64,000 nucleotides of DNA from Diphasiastrum complanatum. Taxonomy: Eukaryota; Streptophyta; Lycopodiopsida; Lycopodiales; Lycopodiaceae. The stretch's first letter is position 1, and every line of letters starts with the position of its first letter. The stretch covers positions 23,249,005 to 23,313,004 of the forward strand of contig CM055092.1 in NCBI GenBank assembly GCA_029204225.1. The letters are read 5' to 3'. Shown here in pieces: positions 22,356 to 32,753 of the stretch. Under the pieces are notes generated by a model. The model was not told the origin of the DNA. It searched no databases and saw only the letters and a list, made by a program, of their open reading frames with translations. A program made the translations under genes and the position numbers.

Positions 22356-23057
22356 TGTGAAAAGTACAGTACTAAGGACCATAAATGGATCTTTGAATGA
22401 TCCACAAGGTGATTGTATGCTTGTTAAACAATCTATCAGAAACTAGTCATCAGAAAACAAGATCTAGTTTAGCAGCTTGATAGGGAACAAGTAGAGACAA
22501 TCAAAGCATTGATCAATTAGTATAATCCAACTCCACATGTGTGGAAATAAGGCTGTAGTACGGCCTGTAGACAGTGTTTACATAGTGCCAAAGCTGGGTT
22601 TCATTGGAAAAATAGAGTAATCACCATACAATGAGAGGAAACTCGAGTTTCTCCTTGAGGCTCCAAAAAGTTTCTATCTTCTCACTATGGAGAATGGGAA
22701 TACATACCAAATTCGACTTCCTTCTTGAAGTTAGGTGGATTTACAGCATGTAATAAGGAAGTTAACTCACTCTCCTTGACCTAAAATGAAACCCTAGTTT
22801 ATTTCCTAGAGTTATGCTTGGTAGGTAGCTAGTTGGTCAAATTTTCACCTTAAACTTAGGTGTAGGTCCTATAAAGTAGGGATGACCACCAAATAGACAT
22901 GACCAACTCTCTTGACTTGACCTAACCTACATTAGGATGGGTTTCCCACATGGCATCATGGCTTCACATGTGTGGGACCCACTTGTGTACACAATTTACA
23001 CTATTCTACATGGTTTTTGATCAAGCTAGATTTGCCAATTTTCGGCAATTCTTCACA
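22356..23057 (-). repeat. 3' LTR of gag-only copia derivative
   Basis: 702 bp, with TG...CA ends on the minus strand. The outside neighbour is aaatt; the inside neighbour is the polypurine tract gaggaggag read on the minus strand. Confidence 0.95.
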
Positions 23058-23099
23058 CTCCTCCTCAAATTTAGCTTGATCTATTTACAACTCTCTTGA

Positions 23100-23326
23100 T
23101 AGATGAATGAAAGCTTTTAGAAGTGTCTAAAAAATCCAGCTACAAACAAGGAACTTTTGAGACTCCAATAGAGAATGATGTCCATGAAGGATCTTTCACC
23201 ACCTCTTAGAGGATCCCTTACAAGATGTTCCATAAATGTGTCCATATACATGTAGCACACTTCAAAACTAAACATCATGCCAAGCCATGGATTCCAAGGC
23301 ATTTTGTGCACTTGAAGATACATCAA
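23100..23326 (-). pseudogene. Short RT C-terminal remnant
   Basis: Within a 69-codon open stretch, GGERSFMDIILYWSLKSSL resembles the late RT block of the 52 kb element (GNERSFEDITLYRKLIGSL). It is all that remains of pol between the Gag frame and the 3' LTR. Confidence 0.6.
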
Positions 23327-23416
23327 TTAAAATATTAAGTGCATAAATAATGTTGCCAAAGATAACTTGCCTTGCTTGATCCATATGATTGAGCCTAGAT
23401 GGCTCCATCTTGATAC

Positions 23417-25504
23417 TCAAGGTTCTTTTGGAGTCCTCGGGTCTTGAGCTTGCTCCTCCACTTGACTTGACTCCAAACCATCAATGAATTGAATAAGGTG
23501 TTGATCCAAAGGTGTTTCTTCAAGTTTACAAATCTTCCACTCTTGAAAGATCACATTTCGACCATTGACAAATTCTTTGGCTGAAAACAAGTAGATTCTA
23601 CAATCTCTACTTGAAGAGCAAAACACTACCATTATTCCTATCATTGAAATAGGATAATCGTTGGTCCTTACATTGGAATGATCATGCTCAAAGCATGTGG
23701 ACCCAAAGATTTCCAATACAAATGATGTTTCATCTTTTATGACACTATTCAAACTATTACAAAAATAGTTATCCAATGAAATTGCTTTATCAACAACAAA
23801 TGGAGATTTGAAAGCATCTAATTTCATTGTCTTGTCATAAAGAGTACTAAACACCATAGATCTTAAAGACAAGCAACAAGTCACTCCATGTCTACTAATA
23901 CTTTCCAGAAAGTATTCAAAGATAGTAGACTCTCCAATGCTCACCACCCTTGCAAGATGCACACTTGAATGGACAATTTGCATGCAATTTGATGACTTGG
24001 TCATTGTCATTGAGGACTCCCTTGGAACTCTCATGCTTTGAGGCTGATCCTCAAGATCTTCCTCCATTTGATTCTCCTCCTCAATGCAAGCAAGATCACA
24101 CTTTTCCAAGATCTCCTCTTGAGTGATCTCCTCCTTCGCCAAGCTCATTCTTTCAAAAGCAACACTAGCTTCCAACTTAAACAATCTTCCATGTTTAAAT
24201 CCCTTCGCAATGCAAATATCATTCTTCAATATGAAGCAAACACCATGCTTAAAGTGGACATCCAAACCACTTTCTAAGAGTAGACCAACACTAAGCATAT
24301 TCTTGGTGATTGATGGTACATAAAGGACATTTTCTAGATCCATGCATTTTGAGGATTCTAGATACAAAGAGATGGTGCCAACACCATCTATCCTACACTC
24401 TTCATCATCTGCAGTAAACACAAACTTTTTAGCATCATTGAAAGAGTGTAAGGTTGAGAAAAAATCCTTTTCACAAGACATGTGGGAGCTAGCCCCACTT
24501 TCGATCCACCAATTGTCTCTTGAATTGCTATTGCTTGTTGGTGAGGATGTAGATGCCATCAAGAATACATCTACTTCATCCTCCTCCTCCTCCTTTGCAA
24601 GGTTTCCTTGTTTGTCCTCCTCCACTTGTGCTCTTAGCCTCTTGTAGCATTCAGATGCATAATGCCCCTTCCTTCCACAAAAGAAGCATTTTTGCTTTGA
24701 CTTGTCCTTTGAGCTTGATGCATCATCCTCTTCTTTGGCCTCCTTTGGATGCTTCTTCTTTCCATTGGTCTTCTTTTTGCCCTTGAATGAGAAATTGGCT
24801 TTCTCATCACCATCCTGCAACGACAAGAAACTCATCCTACATTTTGCATGGAGCATCTTACACTCTTCAGCCACTAATACACTGTGAAGTTTTTCTATAG
24901 TTGGCAAAGTGTCTTGGATGGCAAAACTTTGGACCAAATTTGCAAAGTCATCTCCTAGACCATTAAGGACAATTTGTACAAGCTCTCCATCATGAATCTT
25001 TTCTTCAATGGAAGCCAACTCCCTATTTAGAGACTTGATTCTGAGTACATAATCCTGTGCACTCTCCTCACTTCTCCTCATGCTTTGCAAAATTTGATTT
25101 CTAAGCATAAGAACTCTAGAAGTGTTGCTAGACTCATAGATTGAATTTAAAGACTCCCAAGCCTCTTTAGCATTAGTACAGGCTGATACTTCTCTCAACA
25201 AATCATTGCTCACATTCATCTTCACACAATGAAGTGCAAGCCTAGATCTCTTCTTGTATCTAGCTAACTCCTGTGCACCTAGAGGTTCATCTTCATCTTC
25301 AATCAAGAACTCATAAAGGTCTTGGAGCACCAAGAGTGACTCCATTCTAACCTTCCAAATAGCATAATTTGTAGAATTCAACCTCTCACTAGCTTCTAGA
25401 AGGTATGCTCTAGCAGATCCCATCTTATTAGAGACTTCTACAAACAAGAAATAGATTTGATTGACTTGAAACTCATAAAAGGTCTCACACTTGCAGTGTT
25501 TCAC
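23417..25504 (-). CDS. Gag/protease-like polyprotein of copia derivative
   Basis: A 695-codon frame. Gag homology starts at Met28 (25423), where MGSARAYLLEASERLN parallels the start of the 52 kb element, so 25423 is the likelier start. Residues about 28-250 are copia capsid-type Gag. Cys273-Cys286 is a CCHC zinc knuckle (CFFCGRKGHYASEC). Residues 332-342 are WWIESGASSHM, where the protease has D-S-G; here the catalytic Asp is Glu335, so proteolysis is probably lost. The frame then skips the integrase zinc and catalytic core and ends in an unfamiliar acidic stretch plus an integrase C-terminus-like part (GRNVIFQEW). Gag would package RNA into virus-like particles. An open frame of this length in a deleted element is unusual. 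Confidence 0.88.
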   Translation of the reverse strand: MKHCKCETFYEFQVNQIYFLFVEVSNKMGSARAYLLEASERLNSTNYAIWKVRMESLLVLQDLYEFLIEDEDEPLGAQELARYKKRSRLALHCVKMNVSNDLLREVSACTNAKEAWESLNSIYESSNTSRVLMLRNQILQSMRRSEESAQDYVLRIKSLNRELASIEEKIHDGELVQIVLNGLGDDFANLVQSFAIQDTLPTIEKLHSVLVAEECKMLHAKCRMSFLSLQDGDEKANFSFKGKKKTNGKKKHPKEAKEEDDASSSKDKSKQKCFFCGRKGHYASECYKRLRAQVEEDKQGNLAKEEEEDEVDVFLMASTSSPTSNSNSRDNWWIESGASSHMSCEKDFFSTLHSFNDAKKFVFTADDEECRIDGVGTISLYLESSKCMDLENVLYVPSITKNMLSVGLLLESGLDVHFKHGVCFILKNDICIAKGFKHGRLFKLEASVAFERMSLAKEEITQEEILEKCDLACIEEENQMEEDLEDQPQSMRVPRESSMTMTKSSNCMQIVHSSVHLARVVSIGESTIFEYFLESISRHGVTCCLSLRSMVFSTLYDKTMKLDAFKSPFVVDKAISLDNYFCNSLNSVIKDETSFVLEIFGSTCFEHDHSNVRTNDYPISMIGIMVVFCSSSRDCRIYLFSAKEFVNGRNVIFQEWKICKLEETPLDQHLIQFIDGLESSQVEEQAQDPRTPKEP

Positions 25505-25800
25505 TCAAATTTGATTTCTAATCCAACAAATGGACTTATAATCACAGTTCTATCACTCCCTCACAAAGCTGGAATGAAGATAAGATGAAGTGAAAACTAC
25601 TTTCAAACAAATCTTGCCAAGAAATGGATTTGATTGTCTCTAGAAGCTCACTAAGGTCTCTCTCTTGTAGTTTTTCACTCAAATTAGATTTCTAATCCAA
25701 CAAATGGACTTATAATCTCAGTTCTAGCATCCCTCACAAAGTTGGAATGAAGATAAGATGATGTGAAATCTACTTACAATCAAATCTTGCCAAATTTGGC
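25500..25800 (-). repeat. 174-bp direct repeat in the 5' leader
   Basis: The word ttcactcaaatt followed by gatttctaatccaacaaatgg occurs at 25500 and again at 25674, and similarity continues through gaatgaagataagatga and caaatcttgcca. The first copy overlaps the upstream edge of the Gag frame, the second lies in the leader. Confidence 0.85.
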
Positions 25801-26215
25801 TATTTTTGGACAAAAAAATGACTTAATCTCTTTCTTCCTTCTTGGTGTACTTTCAGAACCTGTTTTTAACCTTTATAGGACTTGAACTCAGCCTAGATTA
25901 ATTAGATTCCATGAAACAAATTCAAATCTAATCAATGGCAAATGATCTTGGTAGATTATCCTAGGATCTCCACCAAAAATTACACCAATAGCTCACAAAT
26001 TGAATTTTTTTGGATCAAATGAATACCATGCATTAAACGCAGGTTTAGAGGTGCCCACACATGTGGACAGTACGGATTTGGACCCCTACCAAGTTTGGGA
26101 TCAAATCTCCTCACCAAAATCAAGATTCTAGCTTGCCCTCTCAATACTAGTTTTTAGCACCAAAACTTGCTCAAAATGGATTTGCATTAGATCAATGGCT
26201 TATGCTCTTGTACTT

Positions 26216-26228
26216 GGCTATGATACCA
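26216..26228 (-). other. Primer-binding site of gag-only copia derivative
   Basis: On the minus strand it reads tggtatcatagcc, directly behind the LTR. It differs from the usual tggtatcagagcc by one base, which should weaken but not abolish tRNA-Met pairing. Confidence 0.85.
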
Positions 26229-26930
26229 TGTGAAAAGTACAGTACTAAGGACCATAAATGGATCTTTGAATGATCCACAAGGTGATTGTATGCTTGTTAA
26301 ACAATCTATCAGAAACTAGTCATCGGAAAACAAGATCTAGTTTAGCAGCTTGATAGGAAACAAGTAGAGACAATCAAAGCATTGATCAATTAGTATAATC
26401 CAACTCCACATGTGTGGAAATAAGGCTGTAGTACGGCCTGTAGACAGTGTTTACAAAGTGCCAAAGCTGGGTTTCATTGGAAAAATAGAGTAATCACCAT
26501 ACAATGAGAGGAAACTCGAGTTTCTCCTTGAGGCTCCAAAAAGTTTCTATCTTCTCACTATGGAGAATGGGAATACATACCAAATTCGACTTCCTTCTTG
26601 AAGTTAGGTGGATTTACAGCATGTAGTAAGGAAGTTAACTCACTCTCCTTGACCTAAAATGAAACCCTAGTTTATTTCCTAGAGTTATGCTTGGTAGGTA
26701 GCTAGTTGGTCAAATTTTCACCTTAAACTTAGGTGTAGGTCCTATAAAGTAGGGATGACCACCAAATAGACATGACCAACTCTCTTGGCTTGACCTAACC
26801 TACATTAGGATGGGTTTCCCACATGGCATCATGGCTTCACATGTATGGCACCCACTTGTGTACACAATTTACACTATTCTACATGGTTTTTGATCAAGCT
26901 AGATTTGCCAATTTTTGGCAATTCTTCACA
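26229..26930 (-). repeat. 5' LTR of gag-only copia derivative
   Basis: 702 bp, about 99 percent identical to the 3' LTR. The two were identical when the element inserted, so the differences record its age. It is followed on the minus strand by the PBS. Confidence 0.95.
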
Positions 26931-26935
26931 AAATT

Positions 26936-28430
26936 CAATATAGTCAAGTTAGTAATCCAAACACATTCCATAGATAACGAAAAATTTACCAATATTTTGA
27001 TTTTTCAAAAAACCTCGGTTTTTGGTTCATTTTACGTAATTCAAAAAATTCTGACGAAAATATTGTTAGTACAAAAGGCAATCAAAATCGAAAAATTGAA
27101 ATCTTGTTCGACTTATGTCCTAAACCAATGTCCAACTGACATGCAAAGCACACTACATCAGTGACCAAACATCATTATGGAAATTTTCACCTAAACTTCA
27201 GTTTTACGGAATTTGTCAACCAACATCCCAGATTTGTGACCCAATCGTCAGAGCACATGCGTATGACCACTCAATTCGACTGTAAATACCTTATGCATGT
27301 CAAAATCACACTGAGAATCAACATGCAATCAATCCATGTAAGCACAGTCCTACAGACTAGGATAATAACTGGCATGCAATCAAAACAATTCAAAATTTTG
27401 CCAATTTTACTCACGACCAAGATGCTTGCCAGATCAGCCTGCCACCTAGAATTCACAGGTGTGAGAACAAAGCTTCTGAAATTTTGTAGTAGGGTGCACT
27501 TTCTCAAGGAAATATGTTGTAGAATCAATCAAGAACCTCCCCAAGCTCAAAAGTGATGTTACCAACAGTCTTAAATGGTCTAGTAAACTTCCGTGAAGCA
27601 TTCATACCGAGGACGAAGATTTTTTGGTTTATAGAAGTCAAAATAGCTTCAAAACTTGATGGAGATGAAGCATAAGCAACCGGCCATCAATTTACAGGTC
27701 TGATAGCTTGTTGGGAAGGTACAAAGGAATGCTAATCATGTTATAAAAAAGTCCAGAATGATCTGCCTATAGATTTAAGAAAATCCATCTCCCAAAAATC
27801 ACCAAAAGTGGTCAATTTTGGCAATTTTTCGACTTCCTACAAGTTCAATTGCATTTTTGGCTCTAACTTAAAGGACAACTTCAAAAGACTTTGGTTAGCC
27901 TCTTTACAAGCTCTACATGGTGTTTTACAGCTATCTACTATCCAACTTCATGAGAAAACAAGCAAAATGATGTTTTTTGGCTATTTTCCGATTTTTTCTT
28001 CACCATAAAGTGGAAATTCATGATATGCAGCTCTTTCTCTAACACATGAAAACCAATTTATAAAATTATAGCCATCTAATTGATCTGATCTTGTTGGATT
28101 TTGGTTCTTACTATCTATTCTGTGTCAAAAAGCATGAAAAACCAAGCAATTTTGACCAAAACATAGCCCAGAATCATAAATCATGAAAAGAACCAACATG
28201 ATTCATTAATTTCATCATTAATGATCCCAAAAAATGAAAGTACACTTTCTAAAAGGATCTACACAAGCCAAAAATTCTCGAGAGAAATGGATCTTGGCAA
28301 CATGCAAATGGAAACCAGAACAGTACGCCCACTTGCAACCTTGCTATCAACCTGGAAGAGAATTCCCATTTGATCCACACCAAAATTTTGACAAAAGGTA
28401 GCACTTCTCCAAGTTCTCCAATCTTCGTAA
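26936..28430. other. Leader-like or non-coding DNA of an old retroelement
   Basis: Its right edge is a PBS (28433), so on the minus strand it could be the leader and early internal region of a gypsy element. One minus-strand stretch around 27620-27545 (RKFTRPFKTVGNITFEL) faintly resembles a gypsy integrase C-terminus, but stops surround it. I see no supportable gene. Confidence 0.35.
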
Positions 28431-28432
28431 GC

Positions 28433-28563
28433 CTTGCTCTGATACCACTATAAGGGAAAGCGCCTCAAGATAACGTGGCATAACTAGCAACTTGTTTCAT
28501 TGGAGTACCGTGTATCCAAGACTAGGAGTATACTGAATCCTATGTACTAGTCATGGACATAAC
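28433..28563 (-). repeat. Short LTR end plus primer-binding site, opposite to 19943
   Basis: On the minus strand it starts TGTTATGTCCATGACTAG at 28563, follows the 19943 LTR for about 105 bp, and then reaches tataGTGGTATCAGAGC (PBS about 28433-28444). The LTR portion is only about 118 bp, so it is either internally deleted or a short-LTR type. It abuts gypsy pol sequence at 28567. Confidence 0.6.
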
Positions 28564-28566
28564 ATA

Positions 28567-29560
28567 CAGTTCCCGGTTCTGGCAGAGCAAGTATCATGCA
28601 GATTTTGTCGACATCGGTGGCGATACCATGCCTCAAAACTACGTGGCCTAGCACTATGTCATGCCTGCCCAAAATTGGCATTTGGCCGGGTTTAGAGATA
28701 TGTCAAATAATAGACATTAGATGAACACTCTCTCTAAGCAGGATAGATGATGGGCTCGAGAGGAGTGAACACACAAGTCATCCATAAAAATTTCAAGGAA
28801 CTTTCGTAGGAAATCCTTGAAAGCATAACTCATTACTCATTGGAATGTGCTGGGAGTGTTGCACAATCCAAATGGCCTCACGTTGTATGCATATGTTTCT
28901 CACTTGGTGGAGAATGCAATTTTGTGCTGATCTTCTGGGGCTATTTGCACTTGATTATAGCCACTAAACCCATCTAAAAAGCTATAGGCTTCTACAATGG
29001 CTATCCTTTCTAACACATTTTTTGTAAAGGGTAGGGGAAAATGGTCATTGTTGGTAACTAAGTTGAGCTTCCTGTAGTCTGCACGAATTCGAAGTTTTCC
29101 TTTTTTCTGAAGTACAACCATGATACGTGATACACAGTCTGTATGTTCCATCTTGTAGATGAATCCTACATCGAGAAGCTTTTTCAATTATTTCTAAATT
29201 AGCTAAGCATAGTGCGGATTAAACCGATAAGGCCTGCTAACGACGAGTTTCGCTCCATCAACCAATGGAATGGTGTGAACCACTACATCTGGCGATATGC
29301 CCTCAAACTCAACATAATTCCATGCCAGACTCACGGTATTTGCGAAGAAAGGATTTTAGGTCTCTGAGTTCATCTCCCTCTATGTCCTCTCCTACAAACA
29401 GTACACGAATGTCTTCTCTCTCCTCTACTAGGTGTTGTAAAGCTATCTTTACAAGCTTTACTTCCGGCGCCATCGGCGCCAGCAGCGCCCCTGCTGCTCC
29501 AGGCGCCAACGGCGCCGGCGCCACTCCCGGCGCCACTGTGACCAGAATCCAGCCGGCGCC
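28567..29560 (-). pseudogene. Ty3/gypsy RT fragment
   Basis: The minus strand encodes LRDLKSFLRKY (about 29345), then after breaks MKKLLDVGFIYKMEHTDCVS, KLRIRADYRKLNLVTNNDHFPLPF and AYSFLDGFSGYNQVQIAPEDQHKIAF (28900-29187). It continues with a degraded RT tail near 28600-28660 (LGHVVLRHGIATD). The YRKL and FLDGFSGYNQ blocks are characteristic of gypsy RT. The YLDD catalytic region is not intact. The fragment runs directly out of the GGCGCC-rich segment and LTR at 29430-30663 and so belongs to that element. Confidence 0.85.
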
Positions 29561-29778
29561 AAGTTCCTATGGCTGAAAATCTTTGATCGGTTCTAGCAAA
29601 GTCCAGAGAGCTCAGATCGATGTGCAATCACCTCACACGATCTAGGCATGATTAAAGGAAGTCTGGGGATCAATAAAATCTAGAGAGAGAAAATGACTTT
29701 CAAGAAAGAGAAAATCCTAGAGAGAGAAAAATGTGCTTTACCAGCTTGGGTAGAGTGCTTGGTATGAGGGGGGGTGCC
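29430..29778 (-). repeat. GGCGCC-rich 5' internal segment, minus-strand copy
   Basis: The reverse complement of this stretch matches 30664-31009. Next to the LTR end it holds purine/pyrimidine runs (agagagagaaaa), then a Gly/Ala-rich stretch built on repeated ggcgcc (NarI-type palindrome). It can be read as SGAGSGAG-like or APGAAGA-like peptides depending on frame. It then flows into the RT linker. Confidence 0.8.
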
Positions 29779-30663
29779 TGTAGCGCAGGCATCCCAAAGG
29801 GAGCCGGGAACCACGACTTAGCTTCCCAGCCTTCAACTCTTGCCATCCAAACCCACTTTACATACAAGCAGCCAACTCGCCAACAACGATCAGACTTAAC
29901 CAACTTGAAGTTCCGAAAACCAACATTGAGATCCAACCTGGCGCCACGCCATATCGGGGGTCCCGACGTGGGTGACTTCCCTCCAAGCAAGCCGCCCGAC
30001 ATACATCAAACTTAACCAACTCGAAGCTTCGTTACAAACGAGTAACATCCATTCCAAGCAAGCGGTCTGACTTACATCAGACTTAACCAACTGAAAGCTT
30101 CGTCACGAGCGCTGGAAGCCAACCTGGCGCCACGCCAGACTGGACAGCCATAAACAGGTAACATCCACCCAAGCAAGCCATCCAACTCAGCCGACAGGTT
30201 AGAGCCCGTTCCCCAAGAGCTTAACCCATTCACGTTCATGCAAGGAACACTCAGAACCACAAGCCGCGACAGATATGGAAACAACCAGTTCTTGGACCAA
30301 ATGGTCCCGACAGCATACCGCTGGCGCCACGGACCGAATGGTCCCGACGGCATACCGCTGGCGTCCCGGGATACGACCCTCAGCTATGTGCCAAGTTAAA
30401 AATTTTGAAAGCGGCCTTACAACTGGCGCTTTTACCGAACACTGAAACCCAGAAGGTAATCAGAGTCAGTTTGAGAAAAATCCCACTTTATTGATAAATC
30501 TGAGAAGGTTACATTTCAAGTGTGTGACCGACCCTAGTCTCCGGGGCGCTAGCATGCCAAGGCGAGAGCCATGACAACATTCCAGCAAGGGAGGCTGAGA
30601 CTTGGTTGGAGCTCGCCCTGAGTCGCAACCCGCACTCCCCTATAGTATTGGTGTGATTCGGCA
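29779..30663 (-). repeat. Gypsy-type LTR, minus strand (5' LTR)
   Basis: About 885 bp; on the minus strand it begins TGCCGAATCACACC at 30663 and ends CCTGCGCTACA at 29779, giving TG...CA ends. An aataaa-like signal (atcaataaagtgggat in reverse complement) lies in the 5' third. It is inverted relative to 31010-31893 and followed by the internal segment and RT remnant. Confidence 0.8.
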
Positions 30664-31009
30664 CCCACCCTCATACCAAGCACTCTACCCAAGCTGGTAA
30701 AGCACGTTTTTCTCTCTCTAGGATTTTCTCTTTCTAGAAAGTCATTTTCTCTCTCTAGATTTTATTGATCCCCAGGCTTCCTTTAATCATGCCTAGATCG
30801 TGTGAGGTGATTGCACATCGATCTGAGCTCTCTGGACTTCGCTAGAACCGATCAAAGATTTTCAGCCATAGGAACTTGGCGCCGGCTGGATTCTGGTCAC
30901 AGTGGCGCCGGGAGTGGCGCCGGGAGCAGCAGGGGCGCTGCTGGCGCCGGGGACATAGCTGGCGCCGATGGCGCCGGAAGTAAAGCTTGTAAAGGTAGCT
31001 TTACAACAG
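30664..31009 (+). repeat. GGCGCC-rich internal segment, plus-strand copy
   Basis: It has the same content as 29430-29778 in reverse, but the ggcgcc block differs in number and spacing of units. It joins directly to the start of an LTR at 31010 with no pol between, so the internal part of this copy is deleted. The junction with the inverted LTR at 30663 lies at a shared ggcaccc. Confidence 0.8.
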
Positions 31010-31893
31010 TGCCGAATCACACCAATACTATAGGGGAGTGCGGGTTGCGACTCAGGGCGAGCTCCAACCAAGTCTCAGCCTCCCTTGCTGGAATGTTGTC
31101 ATGGCTCTCGCCTTGGCATGCTAGCGCCCCGGAGACCAGGGTCGGTCACACACTTGAAATGTAACCTTCTCAGATTTATCAATAAAGTGGGATTTTCCTC
31201 AAACTGACTCTGATTACCTTCTGGGTTTCAGTGTTCGGTAAAAGCGCCAGTTGTAAGGCCGCTTTCAAAATTTTTAACTTGGCACATAGCTGAGGGTCGT
31301 ATCCCGGGACGCCAGCGGTATGCCGTCGGGACCATTAGGTCCGTGGCGCCAGCGGTATGCTGTCGGGACCATTTGGTCCAGGAACTGGTTGTTTCCATAT
31401 CTGTCGCGGCTTGTGGTTCTGAGTATTCCTTGCATGAACGTGAATGGGTTAAGCTCTTGGGGAACGGGCTCTAACCTGTCGGTTGAGTTGGATGGCTTGC
31501 TTGGGTGGATGTTACCTGTTCATGGCTGTCCAGTCTGGCGTTGCGCCAGGTTGGCTTCCAGCGCTCGTGACGAAGCTTTCAGTTGGTTAAGTCTGATGTA
31601 AGTCAGACCGCTTGCTTGGAATGGATGTTACTCGTTTGTAACGAAGCTTCGAGTTGGTTAAGTTTGATGTATGTCGGGCGGCTTGCTTGGAGGGAAGTCA
31701 ACCACGTCGGGACACCCGATTTGGCATGGCGCCAGGTTGGATCTCAATGTTGGTTTTGGAACTTCAAGTTGGTTAAGTCTGATCGTTGTTGGCGAGTTGG
31801 CTGCTTGTATGTCAAGTGGGTTTGGATGGCAAGAGTTGAAGGCTGGGAAGCTAAGTCGTGGTTCCCGGCTCCCTTTGGGATGCCTGCGCTACA
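31010..31893 (+). repeat. Gypsy-type LTR, plus strand (3' LTR)
   Basis: 884 bp, TGCCGAATCAC to CCTGCGCTACA, about 97-99 percent identical by eye to the inverted copy. Internal features include a doubled word (gccagcggtatgc(c/t)gtcgggaccat, about 31312 and 31349) and a repeated agttggttaagt(c/t)tgatg at about 31582, 31653 and 31768. Confidence 0.8.
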
Positions 31894-31899
31894 CTAGGT

Positions 31900-32750
31900 C
31901 TATCTCTTTCGTACGAGTTGGACATTCGTAAATGTTGCCCCCCTGGGAAGTGTCCGCTACAAGCTGTCTATTGGCTTTGGGCATGACCACCACCACTTCG
32001 TCCATCTCATAGTCCTTGAAGTACATGGCATGTAATGCATAAGCATGGGTAAAAACATGACATTTCCGAAAACTACGAAGGAAATGCAAATGTTTCTAGG
32101 CATGACAAGAAACCATCCCCGCTATATCTATGCATATGCAGACAACTCACATCTTGTATGAGGTTCTGAAGAAGGGGCCAGTTTACAAAGTGACCATCCG
32201 GCGGTATAAAGATTTTACAAGCGAGATTTTGGTTGCCCAGATTTTGGAAAGACACTACGCCGTTTTGTCAGAGTTGTGATGCTTGCCAGAGGCAAGGGAG
32301 GCCAGTAACCTCGATGGATTATCTACTGGTACCTGTGAAACCAATTGAGCCATTTCAGAGATACGTCACAAATACACACAATCTACAAATGGTCACAAAT
32401 ACATTGTATTGGCGACGGATTATGCCACAAAATGGGAGGAGCAAACGCTTTGCGGGATGATACCGCAAGATTTATAATCAATAATATTCTGACAAGGTTT
32501 GGTTGTCCGTTAGAGACTGTAGCTAACAAAGGTCCGCACTTTATAAATGATATGCTAGCAGAGATGATGCAGTTGTTCAAAATAATTCATAAAACATCTA
32601 CTCCGTACTATCCGCGGGGTAATCGCCAAGCTGAAATTACCAACAAGACCCTGAAGGCTACTTTAGCGAAACAAGTCTTAGACAAAGGGGGGTCCAGCAC
32701 TATGGGCTTATTGCACAGCCTATAAAATATCTACTGGTTTTATGCCATGT
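31900..32750 (+). pseudogene. Ty3/gypsy integrase fragment with short RT/RNase H stub
   Basis: A plus-strand stub KEMQMFLGMTR and RYIYAYAD (about 32070-32140) parallels 14670-14730. Integrase follows: zinc-binding second half CQSCDACQRQGRP (about 32265), then RDDTARFIINNILTRFGCPLE and ANKGPHFINDM, where the core has an Asp before the second catalytic block, and STPYYPRGNRQAEITNKTLK with the catalytic Glu (32345-32725). Frames are shifted and stop at 32725. It matches the family of the 11-15 kb element, whose integrase is missing. The first 190 bp hold an unassigned minus-strand frame. Confidence 0.8.
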
Positions 32751-32753
32751 CGG

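Larger units (their letters stand above)
22356..26930 (-). mobile_element. Gag-only copia derivative with intact LTRs and target duplication
   Basis: LTRs at 22356-23057 and 26229-26930 are each 702 bp, start TGTGAA and end TTTTCACA on the minus strand, and differ at about 8 positions (about 1.1 percent). The flanking 5 bp aaatt occur at 22351-22355 and 26931-26935, a perfect target duplication. A PBS lies inside the right LTR (26216-26228) and a polypurine tract inside the left one (23058-23066 as ctcctcctc). The internal region encodes Gag plus a protease-like domain in one frame; integrase core and nearly all RT are deleted. The 4575-bp element therefore moved as a unit, presumably using enzymes of a relative such as the 52 kb element. 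Confidence 0.95.

Noticed and set aside
27545-27620. Gypsy integrase C-terminus-like stretch on the minus strand
   Set aside because: Similarity is a dozen residues in a stop-dense region, too weak to annotate as a gene.
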